Assembly (NCBI GenBank): GCA_016192985.1
Contig: JACPTC010000054.1
Span: 1-43,818, forward strand
DNA: 43,818 bases
Direction of reading: 5' to 3'
DNA from: Candidatus Woesearchaeota archaeon
GTDB taxonomy: Archaea > Nanobdellota > Nanobdellia > Woesearchaeales > GW2011-AR4
Within the stretch, counting starts at the first letter, position 1; every line of letters begins with the position of its first letter. The position numbers were made by a program, and so were the translations under genes. Under the pieces are notes generated by a model. That model worked only from the letters and a program-made list of their open reading frames with translations, did not search any database and was not told the origin of the DNA. Shown piece by piece: positions 22,872 to 31,787 of this stretch.

Positions 22872-23987
22872 ATGAAAAAGCAGCTTTCGTCAATTGACTT
22901 TTCTTATCTTGTAAAAGAGCTTCAGGTTTTGGGGGGTTCAAGAATAGATAAGATTTACCATCCAGAAAAAGACCTGATTATTTTTAACCTCTACAAAAAA
23001 GATGTTGGAAAAAGGATTCTGAGGATTGATATTGGAAAATTTATATTTATAGCAAATGAAAAAGAGGATTATTCTGAAATCCTTGGATTCGGCCAGTTTT
23101 TGAGAAAACACTTAGACGGATATTTTTTAACAGAAATAGTACAAATAAAACCAGAAAGAATACTTAGGTTAACATTCAAAATTAAAGAAGAACAAAAATT
23201 TCTCTATTTAGAGTTTTTCGGCAAAGGAAACGTAATTTTGTGCAATGAGCATGGTGTGATAATCAACTCCCTGGAGCATCACGAATTCAGGGAACGGGTC
23301 GTAAAGCCAAAGCTGAAATATGTATATCCTGTTATGGGCTGCAACCTGTTTGATTTAAAGGAACATGATTTGCCAGATTTATTAAAAAACTCAAAAAAAG
23401 ATACTCTTGTGGCTTCTTTGGCGACGGAATTGGGGTTAGGTGGTTTGTATTCTGAAGAAGTTTGTTTATTATCAAATATTGATAAAATAAAAAATCCGCA
23501 AAACATTGACAACAGTTCAATCAAATTAATAACCAGTTCAATAAAAAAAATAATTAATAAAAAAATTGAGGCAAAAGCAATATTTGAAAATTACAATCTT
23601 GTGGATGTTGTTCCATTTGACTTGACATTTTACCAGAATGAAAAATACCAAAAGCAAGTATTCTCAACATTCAGCGAAGCTATATCGTTCCTCTATTCTC
23701 ATTTCAAAGAGCCGAAAGAAACAGAGTTTGACAAAAAGCTGAATTCATTAAAGCGTATAATTGAACATCAGCAGCAAACCATAGAGCAGTTGAAGAGGGA
23801 AGAATATGAGCTAAGGCAGAAAGGTGAGTCAATCTATAAAAATTACCAGCTAGTAAAAGAGATATTGGAGGAAATCAACAAAGCCAGCAGAAAATACTCA
23901 TGGAGAGAGATAAAGGAAAAATTAAAAGAGCATAAGACAATAAAAGAAGTTAATGAGAAAGAGAGGAAGGTTGTGGTAGAAGTTTGA
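22872..23987 (+). CDS. rqcH: RqcH/NEMF-type protein lacking the C-terminal NFACT-R domain
   Basis: The first ~200 residues are an NFACT-N domain (SSIDFSYLVKELQVLGGSRIDKIYH, GFGQFLRKHLDGYFL). A helical HhH-like part and a coiled coil (LNSLKRIIEHQQQTIEQLKREE) follow. Archaeal RqcH/NEMF homologues are usually 600-700 aa and end in the NFACT-R (DUF814) domain; this one stops at 371 aa just after the coiled-coil arm, and the next gene on the other strand begins 31 bp later, so no missing half is nearby. RqcH recruits tRNA to stalled large subunits and adds C-terminal tails. The domain loss may mean a split partner elsewhere. A TATA-like TTTAAATATAC lies before the ATG. Confidence 0.8.
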   Translation: MKKQLSSIDFSYLVKELQVLGGSRIDKIYHPEKDLIIFNLYKKDVGKRILRIDIGKFIFIANEKEDYSEILGFGQFLRKHLDGYFLTEIVQIKPERILRLTFKIKEEQKFLYLEFFGKGNVILCNEHGVIINSLEHHEFRERVVKPKLKYVYPVMGCNLFDLKEHDLPDLLKNSKKDTLVASLATELGLGGLYSEEVCLLSNIDKIKNPQNIDNSSIKLITSSIKKIINKKIEAKAIFENYNLVDVVPFDLTFYQNEKYQKQVFSTFSEAISFLYSHFKEPKETEFDKKLNSLKRIIEHQQQTIEQLKREEYELRQKGESIYKNYQLVKEILEEINKASRKYSWREIKEKLKEHKTIKEVNEKERKVVVEV

Positions 23988-24018
23988 AGGGGTTTGCTTT
24001 GCGAGTAATAGATGTATG

Positions 24019-24831
24019 TTAAATTAATCTCTCCAAGTCTTTGGTTAAGGGGGTATTTACCAACACCCCCGTATCGTATGATGGATGCACCTCGCTGTCA
24101 TCAAGGACCATGAATATCATTTCCTTGCCGTCGACTATGCAGAACCTTGCTTTGTTGTTTGTGTGTCTCACTTCTACAGAATGTTTTATTTCATCTGAAT
24201 ATTTTTTTGTGTGTCTTCCAATTTGTGTTAATATTTTTACTGTTATATTCTTCTTTTTTAACTTATCAAATACTGTTTTGAACTGCCCAACCAGACTGAT
24301 AAATTCTTTTTGTGTTGTTGATATTACAACAAACCTCTCAGCTTTTTTTAACATATTTCCTATATGATTGTAAATGTTGTTGTTTCCCCGTATAGTGCTG
24401 ATTAAGTTGGTTTGGTCTATAAGGTGTGCGCCTTGTGTGTGTAGGTTTGTTAATCTTTGAAGGATGTTGGTGTTTTTAATATTAATAACGAGGGTTTTTA
24501 TTTGCTCTTGTGCGTCTTGTTCTGCGCCTTTCTTTGATAATTCTATTGCTGTTTGTGGAGAGACTGAAATGTACTTCATAGGCTTCCCGGGCTTTGACGT
24601 AACAAAACCTTTCTTCTCCAGAGACTCAAGAACATCATAGCTTCTCGATCTCGGCACATTTGCTATGTCACTTAGCTCTCCAGCTGTAGAAACCCCCCTG
24701 CTTAACAAAGCAGTCCAGATTTTCACTTCGTAGTTATTCAAACCCAAAACCCTAAGTTGACTTTCTACTTTCAAGGTGAACACAGCACGGGGTAGTTTGT
24801 TGTTATTTAAAAATCTTTTTATTTTTATCAT
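24019..24831 (-). CDS. TrmB-family transcriptional regulator
   Basis: 270 aa. Residues about 25-95 form the TrmB winged helix (LGLNNYEVKIWTALLSRGV, ELSDIANVPRSRSYDVLESL, EKKGFVTSKPGKPMKYI). The rest is a phospholipase-D-like regulatory domain as found in many archaeal TrmB relatives (AERFVVISTTQKEF, VKILTQIGRHTKKY, FCIVDGKEMIFMVLDD). These proteins bind palindromic promoters in response to small ligands. It is divergent from cdc6 across the presumed origin, so it may also control that intergenic region; that is inference. No sugar-binding specificity can be read. Confidence 0.85.
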   Translation of the reverse strand: MIKIKRFLNNNKLPRAVFTLKVESQLRVLGLNNYEVKIWTALLSRGVSTAGELSDIANVPRSRSYDVLESLEKKGFVTSKPGKPMKYISVSPQTAIELSKKGAEQDAQEQIKTLVINIKNTNILQRLTNLHTQGAHLIDQTNLISTIRGNNNIYNHIGNMLKKAERFVVISTTQKEFISLVGQFKTVFDKLKKKNITVKILTQIGRHTKKYSDEIKHSVEVRHTNNKARFCIVDGKEMIFMVLDDSEVHPSYDTGVLVNTPLTKDLERLI

Positions 24832-24959
24832 TATTTAGTGATTACTTTGTTATGACCTACTGTGTTGTTTCCGATGGAGTTTATTTTTAAGTTATTGTTC
24901 GTTGTTTTTATTTTCTATATAGAAATTATTGTAATAAAGAAATAGAAAAATAGAAAGTG

Positions 24960-24983
24960 TTTTCCACAAGAAGTGATGGGGTG
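24960..24983 (+). promoter_or_regulatory. Origin recognition box 1
   Basis: TTTCCACAAGAAGTGATGGG followed by GTG matches the archaeal ORB/mini-ORB layout with its G-rich 3-prime end. It lies upstream of the cdc6 TATA box. Confidence 0.65.
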
Positions 24984-24999
24984 TACTAAGTAAAGAAAA

Positions 25000-25009
25000 T
25001 ATTTAAATA
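25000..25009 (+). promoter_or_regulatory. cdc6 TATA box between the two ORBs
   Basis: TATTTAAATA lies about 25-30 bases upstream of the cdc6 ATG at 25032. It is flanked by ORB 1 and ORB 2, so Orc1 binding would also cover its own promoter. Confidence 0.65.
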
Positions 25010-25029
25010 CCTCCACTTCTTCTGGAAAT
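25009..25029 (-). promoter_or_regulatory. Origin recognition box 2 (inverted)
   Basis: Read on the minus strand it is TTTCCAGAAGAAGTGGAGGT, with 14 of 15 core bases identical to box 1, in the opposite orientation. It ends two bases before the cdc6 start codon. Confidence 0.65.
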
Positions 25030-25031
25030 CA

Positions 25032-26240
25032 ATGGTGGTAAAGGAATTTGGGGATATTTTTGAGGTGTTTCTTCGGAAAGAAAGTGTTTTTTTTGATAAA
25101 AGGGTTTTTCAATCAAATTACACCCCCGAAACAATCCCTCACAGGGAAGAGCAAGCAAAACAAATAGCGAATATACTGGCTCCTGCCCTAAAGGGAGATA
25201 AACCCTCCAATATTTTTATTTACGGCAAAACCGGAACAGGAAAAACACTGACCGTAAAATACACCACACAAAAATTGATGGAAATTGCTGAAAGAGAAAA
25301 AATACCGTTAAAGGTATTATATGTTAATTGCAAGCTAAAGCGGAGCGCAGACACGGAGTACCGGCTTATTGCCCAACTTGCAGCAGAGCTAGGTAAACCA
25401 CTACCACCAACGGGGTTACCCACAGAGGAAGTTTACAAGGCATTTATTAGGGTGTTAAACAAAAACAAGCAGAACCACATACTAATACTTGATGAAATAG
25501 ACCAGTTGGTGAACAAAACAGGCGACAATGTTCTTTACAATTTAACAAGAATAAATGAAGAACAAACAGAATCACAAGTTTCTTTAATTGGAATATCCAA
25601 TGATGTCTTGTTTGTTGACAGCTTAGACCCGAGAGTGAGGAGTTCCCTTTCTGAAGAAGAAACGGTTTTTCCCCCCTACAATGCACTGCAAATACAATCA
25701 ATTTTAAAACAGAGATCGGAGCTCGCATTCAACAAGGAAGTTTTACAGCCGGGAGTTATTGAGAAATGTGCAGCATATGCTGCTAGGGACCATGGAGACG
25801 CAAGAAGGGCATTGGAGTTGCTGAGGGTTGCAGGTGAAATTGCTGACAGAGGAAATTCAAAAAAAATAATGATTGAGCACATAGACGAGGCAGAAGAAAA
25901 AATTGATAGGGATAGGGTCATAGACATAGTCACAACGCAACCAAAACAATACCAACTTGTTCTTTACTCCATTATCTCCTTGCAGTCAATCAGAAACAAC
26001 AAAATATTCACTGGCGAGGTTTATGAAGTATACAAATCGCTTTGCAACAAAACAAAAACATATGTCTTAACCCAAAGGAGAATCTCGGACATAATATCGG
26101 AATTTGATATGTTGGGTATAGTAAACGCCAAAGTAATTTCAAAGGGAAGATATGGAAGGACAAGGGAAATTTCAATAGAGATACCCCAAACAATATTACC
26201 AAAAACCAAAAAATTGCTTGAAGAAAACATAAAGGCATAA
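25032..26240 (+). CDS. cdc6: Orc1/Cdc6 origin-binding and MCM-loading ATPase
   Basis: The 402-aa AAA+ protein has Walker A FIYGKTGTGKTLTVKY, Walker B HILILDEIDQLV, sensor 1 LIGISNDVLF, sensor 2 HGDARRALELLRVAG, and a C-terminal winged helix (YKSLCNKTKTYVLTQRRISDII) that binds origin boxes. It should recognise the ORBs just upstream and recruit MCM. It is first in a tight cdc6-DP1-DP2 operon. The ATG comes about 25 bases after a TATA box and has no Shine-Dalgarno, so translation is probably leaderless. Confidence 0.96.
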   Translation: MVVKEFGDIFEVFLRKESVFFDKRVFQSNYTPETIPHREEQAKQIANILAPALKGDKPSNIFIYGKTGTGKTLTVKYTTQKLMEIAEREKIPLKVLYVNCKLKRSADTEYRLIAQLAAELGKPLPPTGLPTEEVYKAFIRVLNKNKQNHILILDEIDQLVNKTGDNVLYNLTRINEEQTESQVSLIGISNDVLFVDSLDPRVRSSLSEEETVFPPYNALQIQSILKQRSELAFNKEVLQPGVIEKCAAYAARDHGDARRALELLRVAGEIADRGNSKKIMIEHIDEAEEKIDRDRVIDIVTTQPKQYQLVLYSIISLQSIRNNKIFTGEVYEVYKSLCNKTKTYVLTQRRISDIISEFDMLGIVNAKVISKGRYGRTREISIEIPQTILPKTKKLLEENIKA

Positions 26241-26241
26241 G

Positions 26242-27741
26242 ATGCAGCAACAAGAATTAATAAAAAAAAAAAGAGAAATAATTGATATTTTTCTAAGAAA
26301 AGGGATTTTGATAAGCTCGGAGCTATTGAACAAGATAAATGACAACGAGCAAATTTCTAGGATATTTGGTATGTTAAATTCCGAGGAGATTGATGATAAA
26401 ACCGTGACGGGTTTAGACTTGAATAATCAAACAATTGTAGATAAAAAACAAAAGATAGAAAGCGTAGACTCCAATAAAGAAAACAAAATCAAGGTTTTGT
26501 ATTCCTACAAAGAAGAAGCCAAAAAAAGAGAGCCACAGGACTTTGTTGATTATTTCAACAAGAGGTACAGGGCCATAGAAAAAATATTGAAGCAACATCA
26601 AGAACTAGTAAATACTATCTCCATCAATAGAACAACCAACAAAAGAGAAAAAGAAAACATAGCAATAATAGGAATAGTCAGCAGCAAGCAAGTGACAAAA
26701 AACGGCAATCTCGCGTTTTTGCTTGAAGATCCAACAGGCCAGAAGAGGGTGATTGTCAATAAAAACAAACCCACATTGTATAGGGAAGCAAAAGACATAG
26801 TGTTAGACGAGGTTATCGGCGTTACAGGGGTAAATGTAGATACAATAATTTTTGCAAACAACATAATATGGCCCGACGTGCCAGCAAGCAAAGAATTAAT
26901 AAAGTCAGAACAGGAAGGTTATGCTCTATTTTTGTCAGATATCCACGTGGGATCCACCAAATTCCTACCTGACGATTTTGAGAGATTTCTCAAATGGATA
27001 AATGGTAATATAGGAAATGAACAACAAAGACATATAGCCAAAAATGTAGAATATATCTTTATTGCAGGTGACTTGGTGGATGGTTGTGGGATATACCCAG
27101 AACAAGACAAGGAACTAATTACCAAAGACGTCTACCAGCAGTATAAGGAATGTGCAGATTTGCTAAAACAGATACCAAAACAAATACCCTTAGTTATTTG
27201 TCCGGGCAACCATGACGCAATGCGAATCTCAGAGCCACAACCCCCCTTATCAAAAGAGTTTGCCAAACCAATGTACGAATTAAACAATGCTATAATGGTG
27301 TCAAATCCTGCCCTCGTCAACATTCATTCTTCCAGCGGTTTCCAAGGTTTTGATATTTTGATGTACCACGGATATTCATTTGATTATTTTATTGCGGAAG
27401 TCGACACGTTAAGAAGTCAAGGCGGCTACGATAGGGCAGATCTAATCATGAAATTCTTATTAAAAAGAAGGCACCTGGCACCAACACATTTATCAACACA
27501 ATACATACCCGACACAAAAAAAGACCCGCTTGTAATTGAAAAAGTTCCAGACATATTTCTTAGCGGCCATATACACAAGACAGCAACGGTAAATCATAGG
27601 AACATAACTTTGATCTGCGGGAGTTGCTGGCAGAGCAAAACCACTTTTCAGGAGAAAGTGGGTCACAATCCAGAACCTAGCAGGGTACCAATTATAAACC
27701 TGCAAACAAGAGACATAAAAATACTCAAATTCGGGCAGTAA
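26242..27741 (+). CDS. polB: DNA polymerase D small subunit DP1 (3-5 exonuclease)
   Basis: 499 aa. The N-terminal ~150 residues are charged and helical. Then comes an OB fold (IAIIGIVSSKQVTKNGNLAF), then a calcineurin-like phosphoesterase with all metal motifs: LFLSDIHVGS, FIAGDLVDG, VICPGNHDA, YHGYSFD and LSGHIHKTA. The intact motif set suggests a working proofreading exonuclease. ATG begins two bases after the cdc6 stop and one base separates its stop from DP2, so the three are co-expressed. The N-terminus may recruit other replisome factors but no motif is obvious. Confidence 0.95.
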   Translation: MQQQELIKKKREIIDIFLRKGILISSELLNKINDNEQISRIFGMLNSEEIDDKTVTGLDLNNQTIVDKKQKIESVDSNKENKIKVLYSYKEEAKKREPQDFVDYFNKRYRAIEKILKQHQELVNTISINRTTNKREKENIAIIGIVSSKQVTKNGNLAFLLEDPTGQKRVIVNKNKPTLYREAKDIVLDEVIGVTGVNVDTIIFANNIIWPDVPASKELIKSEQEGYALFLSDIHVGSTKFLPDDFERFLKWINGNIGNEQQRHIAKNVEYIFIAGDLVDGCGIYPEQDKELITKDVYQQYKECADLLKQIPKQIPLVICPGNHDAMRISEPQPPLSKEFAKPMYELNNAIMVSNPALVNIHSSSGFQGFDILMYHGYSFDYFIAEVDTLRSQGGYDRADLIMKFLLKRRHLAPTHLSTQYIPDTKKDPLVIEKVPDIFLSGHIHKTATVNHRNITLICGSCWQSKTTFQEKVGHNPEPSRVPIINLQTRDIKILKFGQ

Positions 27742-27742
27742 A

Positions 27743-30700
27743 ATGATAAGTGATAAAAATTATGTTTTTGACATAAATAAGAAGATTGAGCAGGCTTATA
27801 AAGTTGCATCAGCAGCACGATTAAAAGGGTATGATCCTGAAGAAAAGGTAAGTATCCCGCTGGCAGAGAGCATGGCAGAGAGAGTTGAAGGACTGGTGAG
27901 TGTAGCTGTGCCAAAACTAATAAACAATGGAATTCCTAAAAGGATAAAGGAACTAGAAAACATTTACGGAAAACTTGATTGGAGGGTAGCATTAAAAATA
28001 TCCTTAGAAACAACACAACAAAAATTTTGCAAGTTCGATGTGGAAAAAGAGGCCATAGAAGCAGGCATAAGGGTAGGGCTGGCTTATTTAACTCTTGGAG
28101 TAGTTGCATCTCCATTGGAAGGTTTTGTGGGTTTGAAACTAAGAAAGCGCAAAGACGGAAGCGAATATTTTGCTTTGATGTACTCAGGACCGATAAGAAG
28201 TGCTGGTGGCACAGCAGGAGCACTAAGCATCATCATAGCTGACCATATACGCAAAAATTTAGGTTACCAACCTTATGATCCAACAGAAAAAGAAATAAGA
28301 AGAATGGTGACCGAACTTTATGACTATCATGAACGGGTCACCAATCTCCAATATCTGCCAAGCGAGAAAGAGATAAGATTTCTAATAAGTAATATACCAA
28401 TCCAAATTGACGGCGACGCATCAGAGGTAGCAGAAGTTTCCAACTACAAAGATTTAGACAGGATAGACACAAACAGGATAAGAAGTGGACCATGCCTTGT
28501 TGTGGGGGAATGTATTGCCCAAAAAGCTGCGAAAATTTGGCCGCAACTAAAGAAGTGGTACAGAGAATTTGATATTGATCATTGGTCCTTTTTGCAGGAG
28601 TTCGTGCAAATCCAAAACGAAACAAAGGCAAAAGAAAAATCATCAAAAAAAGGAATAACTCCGATATATACCTATATTCAAGATCTTGTTGCTGGAAGAC
28701 CCGTTTTAACACACCCCTTGGCTGTTGGTGGATTTCGCCTTAGATACGGAAGATGCAGAACCTCTGGATATTCGGCAACAGCAATTCATCCATCAACAAT
28801 GCACATACTCAACAAATACATTGCAATAGGCACCCAGTTAAAGGTTGAGAGGCCTGGCAAGGCCACAGCAATAACAGTATGTGATTCGCTGGAAGGGCCA
28901 ATTGTGAAGTTGCTTGATGATTCCGTTATCAGAATCGATAACGAGCAAAAAGCAAAAGAAGTAGCAAGCAGCGTTAGGGAGATATTATTCCTAGGGGATA
29001 TCCTAATTAGCTATGGTGATTTTTTTAACAGAGCACACAACTTGGTGCCTGCTGGTTATTGTGAGGAATGGTGGGCTCTTGAAGTTGAAAAGGCCATTGT
29101 CAACCTATTCGGTTCTTTGGATTATTACAAATTATCACAATTGACAAGTATTAACGCAGCTTATCTGGAAAAATTGACAACAGATTATTTCTCTCAAAAG
29201 CCTGACGCAAAAACGGCCATAAGTTTAAGTTTAACTTTGAACGTGCCTTTGCATCCTTACTACACTTACCATTGGAAATCAATATCAAGGGAAGAGTTTT
29301 TAGAGATGCTGAAATGGATTTTATCAGCAAAAACAGAATTTGAAGGAACAAACACCATCAAAATCGTATTACCTAGAAACGACATTGCAAAGAGAGTTCT
29401 GGAATTGCTTGGAATCCCTCACCTTTTTATCAACAAGGAATTTACAATAATAGAAAAGGAAGATGCGGAAATTTTGCATGCATTACTCAATCTTGATAAA
29501 ACCACTGCCATTGAGCTGTACACGAGTTCAGATACAGAAGATGTTGTTAGCTTGATAAATTCCAATTCTAAACTTAAGGTTAGAGACAAATCTGGAACAT
29601 TTATAGGCGCAAGGATGGGCAGACCGGAAAAAGGAAAGATAAGAAAACTCGATGGAGATCCGCATACACTCTTTCCTGTTGGAAAAGAAGGTGGCAAGAT
29701 GAGATCATTTCAAAGTTCGATAGAAGTGGGTTTTGTTGAAGCAGAATTTCCCACTTACCTTTGCGGTGGCTGTAAAAAACAAACTGTGTTGAGTGTGTGT
29801 GGATTATGCAATACAAAAACGAAAAAAATTGGCTTTTGCAATTCTTGCGGTTTGATTGAAGGAGCAAAATGTGTGCACGGCGAATTGCTTCAGTATAAAG
29901 TGCAACGAATCAGTATAGGTGAATATTTCAAGAACGTGTTAAAAAATCTTAACATGGATAATTACCCTGACCTAATAAAAGGTGTTAGGGGCACAGCAAG
30001 CAAAAACCACATACCGGAGCATCTTGCAAAGGGAATCTTGAGAGCAAAATATGAAATATATGTTAATAGGGACGGAACAACAAGGTACGATATGACCCAG
30101 CTCCCAATCACTCACTTCAAACCAAAAGAAATTGGAACATCGGTGGAGGAATTAATAGATATGGGATACGAGAAAGACATATATGGGATAGAGATTACAA
30201 ATCAGGACCAAATACTTGAACTAGAGCCACAGGACATCATCCTGCCAAAATGTGAAGATGCTTTAGAGTATGGCGCCGATAAGATTCTTTACAACCTAGG
30301 GCAATTTATAGATGAGCTTTTGGTTTCATTGTACAACCAGAAGAGGTTTTATAACCTAAAATCAGAAAAAGACCTAGTTGGACACCTTGTCATAGCTTTA
30401 GCGCCGCACACTTCAGCCGCTATCGTTGGAAGAATCATTGGGTTTTCCAAGACGCAGGCTTTATATGCACATCCTTTATTCCACGCAGCAACCAGGCGCG
30501 ATTGTGATGGTGATGAGGCATCAGTCACATTGCTTATGGATGCTTTACTTAATTTTTCGCGGGAGTTCTTGCCGGATTCAAGAGGTTCAACTCAAGATGC
30601 TCCATTGGTATTGACTTCAATATTGGTGCCCTCAGAAGTTGATGATATGGTTTTTGATCTAGACATTGCACAGCGATACCCTCTAGAATTTTACGAAGCA

Positions 30701-31252
30701 GCGCAACAGTATGAATTACCATGGAATACGAAAATTGACAGATTCTCCAATATCTTAAACTCGGAAAACAAATACACAAAAATTGGATATACCCATCCTA
30801 TTAGCAACATTAACACAGGGATAAGATGTTCTTCATACAAGACAATTCCCTCAATGGAAGATAAATTGAAAGGCCAGATGGAGCTAGCCGAAAAAATTAG
30901 GGCGGTTGATGCGGCAGATGTTGCAAGACTGGTGATTGAAAAACATCTGTTGAGGGATATAAGGGGCAACTTAAGAAAATTTTCAATGCAAGAGTTTAGA
31001 TGCAGCAAATGCACTGAAAAATACAGAAGACCGCCGTTGATAGGCAAATGCCTTGCGTGCGGAAGCAGGCTTATCTTCACAGTATCAGAGGGCACCATCA
31101 CAAAATACCTCGAGCCAGCTATATCCCTGTCCGATAAATATAATCTTCCATCATATTTAAAGCAAGTATTAGAACTTACAAAAGACAGGGTTGAAGGATT
31201 GTTTGGCAAGGACAAGGACAGGCAGGAAGGATTAGGAAGATGGTTTGGGTAA
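27743..31252 (+). CDS. polC: DNA polymerase D large subunit DP2
   Basis: 1169 aa, the usual DP2 size and without an intein. Recognisable parts: GPIRSAGGTAGALSIIIADH, the zinc cluster CGGCKKQTVLSVCGLCN, the catalytic double-psi barrel with HAATRRDCDGDEASVTLLMD, and a C-terminal zinc module CSKCTEKYRR with CLACGSRLIF. The catalytic loop reads D-C-D-G-D where Pyrococcus has N-C-D-G-D; both essential aspartates remain. The C-terminus QEGLGRWFG fits the PIP-box consensus QxxLxx(F/W)F for docking on PCNA. With DP1 it forms the main replicative polymerase of most non-crenarchaeal archaea. Confidence 0.97.
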   Translation: MISDKNYVFDINKKIEQAYKVASAARLKGYDPEEKVSIPLAESMAERVEGLVSVAVPKLINNGIPKRIKELENIYGKLDWRVALKISLETTQQKFCKFDVEKEAIEAGIRVGLAYLTLGVVASPLEGFVGLKLRKRKDGSEYFALMYSGPIRSAGGTAGALSIIIADHIRKNLGYQPYDPTEKEIRRMVTELYDYHERVTNLQYLPSEKEIRFLISNIPIQIDGDASEVAEVSNYKDLDRIDTNRIRSGPCLVVGECIAQKAAKIWPQLKKWYREFDIDHWSFLQEFVQIQNETKAKEKSSKKGITPIYTYIQDLVAGRPVLTHPLAVGGFRLRYGRCRTSGYSATAIHPSTMHILNKYIAIGTQLKVERPGKATAITVCDSLEGPIVKLLDDSVIRIDNEQKAKEVASSVREILFLGDILISYGDFFNRAHNLVPAGYCEEWWALEVEKAIVNLFGSLDYYKLSQLTSINAAYLEKLTTDYFSQKPDAKTAISLSLTLNVPLHPYYTYHWKSISREEFLEMLKWILSAKTEFEGTNTIKIVLPRNDIAKRVLELLGIPHLFINKEFTIIEKEDAEILHALLNLDKTTAIELYTSSDTEDVVSLINSNSKLKVRDKSGTFIGARMGRPEKGKIRKLDGDPHTLFPVGKEGGKMRSFQSSIEVGFVEAEFPTYLCGGCKKQTVLSVCGLCNTKTKKIGFCNSCGLIEGAKCVHGELLQYKVQRISIGEYFKNVLKNLNMDNYPDLIKGVRGTASKNHIPEHLAKGILRAKYEIYVNRDGTTRYDMTQLPITHFKPKEIGTSVEELIDMGYEKDIYGIEITNQDQILELEPQDIILPKCEDALEYGADKILYNLGQFIDELLVSLYNQKRFYNLKSEKDLVGHLVIALAPHTSAAIVGRIIGFSKTQALYAHPLFHAATRRDCDGDEASVTLLMDALLNFSREFLPDSRGSTQDAPLVLTSILVPSEVDDMVFDLDIAQRYPLEFYEAAQQYELPWNTKIDRFSNILNSENKYTKIGYTHPISNINTGIRCSSYKTIPSMEDKLKGQMELAEKIRAVDAADVARLVIEKHLLRDIRGNLRKFSMQEFRCSKCTEKYRRPPLIGKCLACGSRLIFTVSEGTITKYLEPAISLSDKYNLPSYLKQVLELTKDRVEGLFGKDKDRQEGLGRWFG

Positions 31253-31285
31253 AAAATAACTTAATTAAATGGAAAAATATTAATC

Positions 31286-31705
31286 TCAAATCTTCGCCTT
31301 AACTATGTTCTTTGCTCCACATGCAGTGCATTTCATATAAGTAAAGTTGTCTTCCCTAACAATCTGGGTGTCGGGTTTTCCGCACTCAAAACAAAGCACA
31401 AACGCATTTGCATATTGCCTTATCTTCTCATTGATTCTTGAAGCGGGGACTTTTGTGCCGATAATCAGCGCACCGCTCTTCTTAATTTCACCTGGCGTTG
31501 CAAGCTCTTTTAAAACATACTTTAGTAGATGGTCTACTTCCCTCCTTAAGTTGGAAGCTATCTGAAGAAAGTTGGATATTATGGTCCTATTGCCTTGTAT
31601 GTGCCCAAGTGCCTTTGGTATTTCAAACCTCTCCTTAATAAAAACAACCTCGGGCAAGCTTTTCCTCACTTCTTCCAGCATTTTTTTATACTCATCCATA
31701 CTCAT
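31286..31705 (-). CDS. eif2b: Translation initiation factor aIF2 beta
   Basis: 139 aa, standard length. It has the alpha/beta core (FEIPKALGHIQGNRTIISNFLQIA), HLLKYVLKELATPGEI and the C4 zinc ribbon CFECGKPDTQIV with MKCTACGAKNIV. It is part of the aIF2 heterotrimer that brings initiator tRNA to the small subunit. TTTATAAAC on the minus strand about 30 bases upstream is a TATA box. It is convergent with the DP2 operon; the 33-base gap between them contains only AT-rich sequence. Confidence 0.95.
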   Translation of the reverse strand: MSMDEYKKMLEEVRKSLPEVVFIKERFEIPKALGHIQGNRTIISNFLQIASNLRREVDHLLKYVLKELATPGEIKKSGALIIGTKVPASRINEKIRQYANAFVLCFECGKPDTQIVREDNFTYMKCTACGAKNIVKAKI

Positions 31706-31758
31706 AAAAACATACCACGGTTTATAAATTTAATGATATCTTTCTTCTATTCAAAAAA

Positions 31759-31768
31759 TATATAAATA
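31759..31768 (+). promoter_or_regulatory. TATA box of the SpoIIM-like gene
   Basis: TATATAAATA lies about 25 bases before the ATG at 31788, with no Shine-Dalgarno in between, typical of a leaderless archaeal transcript. Confidence 0.6.
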
Positions 31769-31787
31769 AATCCCTTAAAGTAAACCT

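Larger units (their letters stand above)
24832..25031. other. Probable replication origin (oriC) beside cdc6
   Basis: A 200-bp gap upstream of orc1/cdc6 holds two inverted ORB-like boxes (24960-24983 and 25009-25029) that share TTTCCANAAGAAGTG and resemble the archaeal ORB pattern TTCCA...GAA...GGGGT. A long A/T-rich run (24890-24955, for example TTTTCTATATAGAAAT) sits beside them as a candidate unwinding element. In Pyrococcus, oriC likewise lies next to cdc6 and the PolD genes. A further possible half-box, GTTTCCGATGGAGT, occurs at about 24870-24885. Confidence 0.75.

Noticed and set aside
30691-31215. 174-aa minus-strand ORF
   Set aside because: It is a shadow of the DP2 gene.
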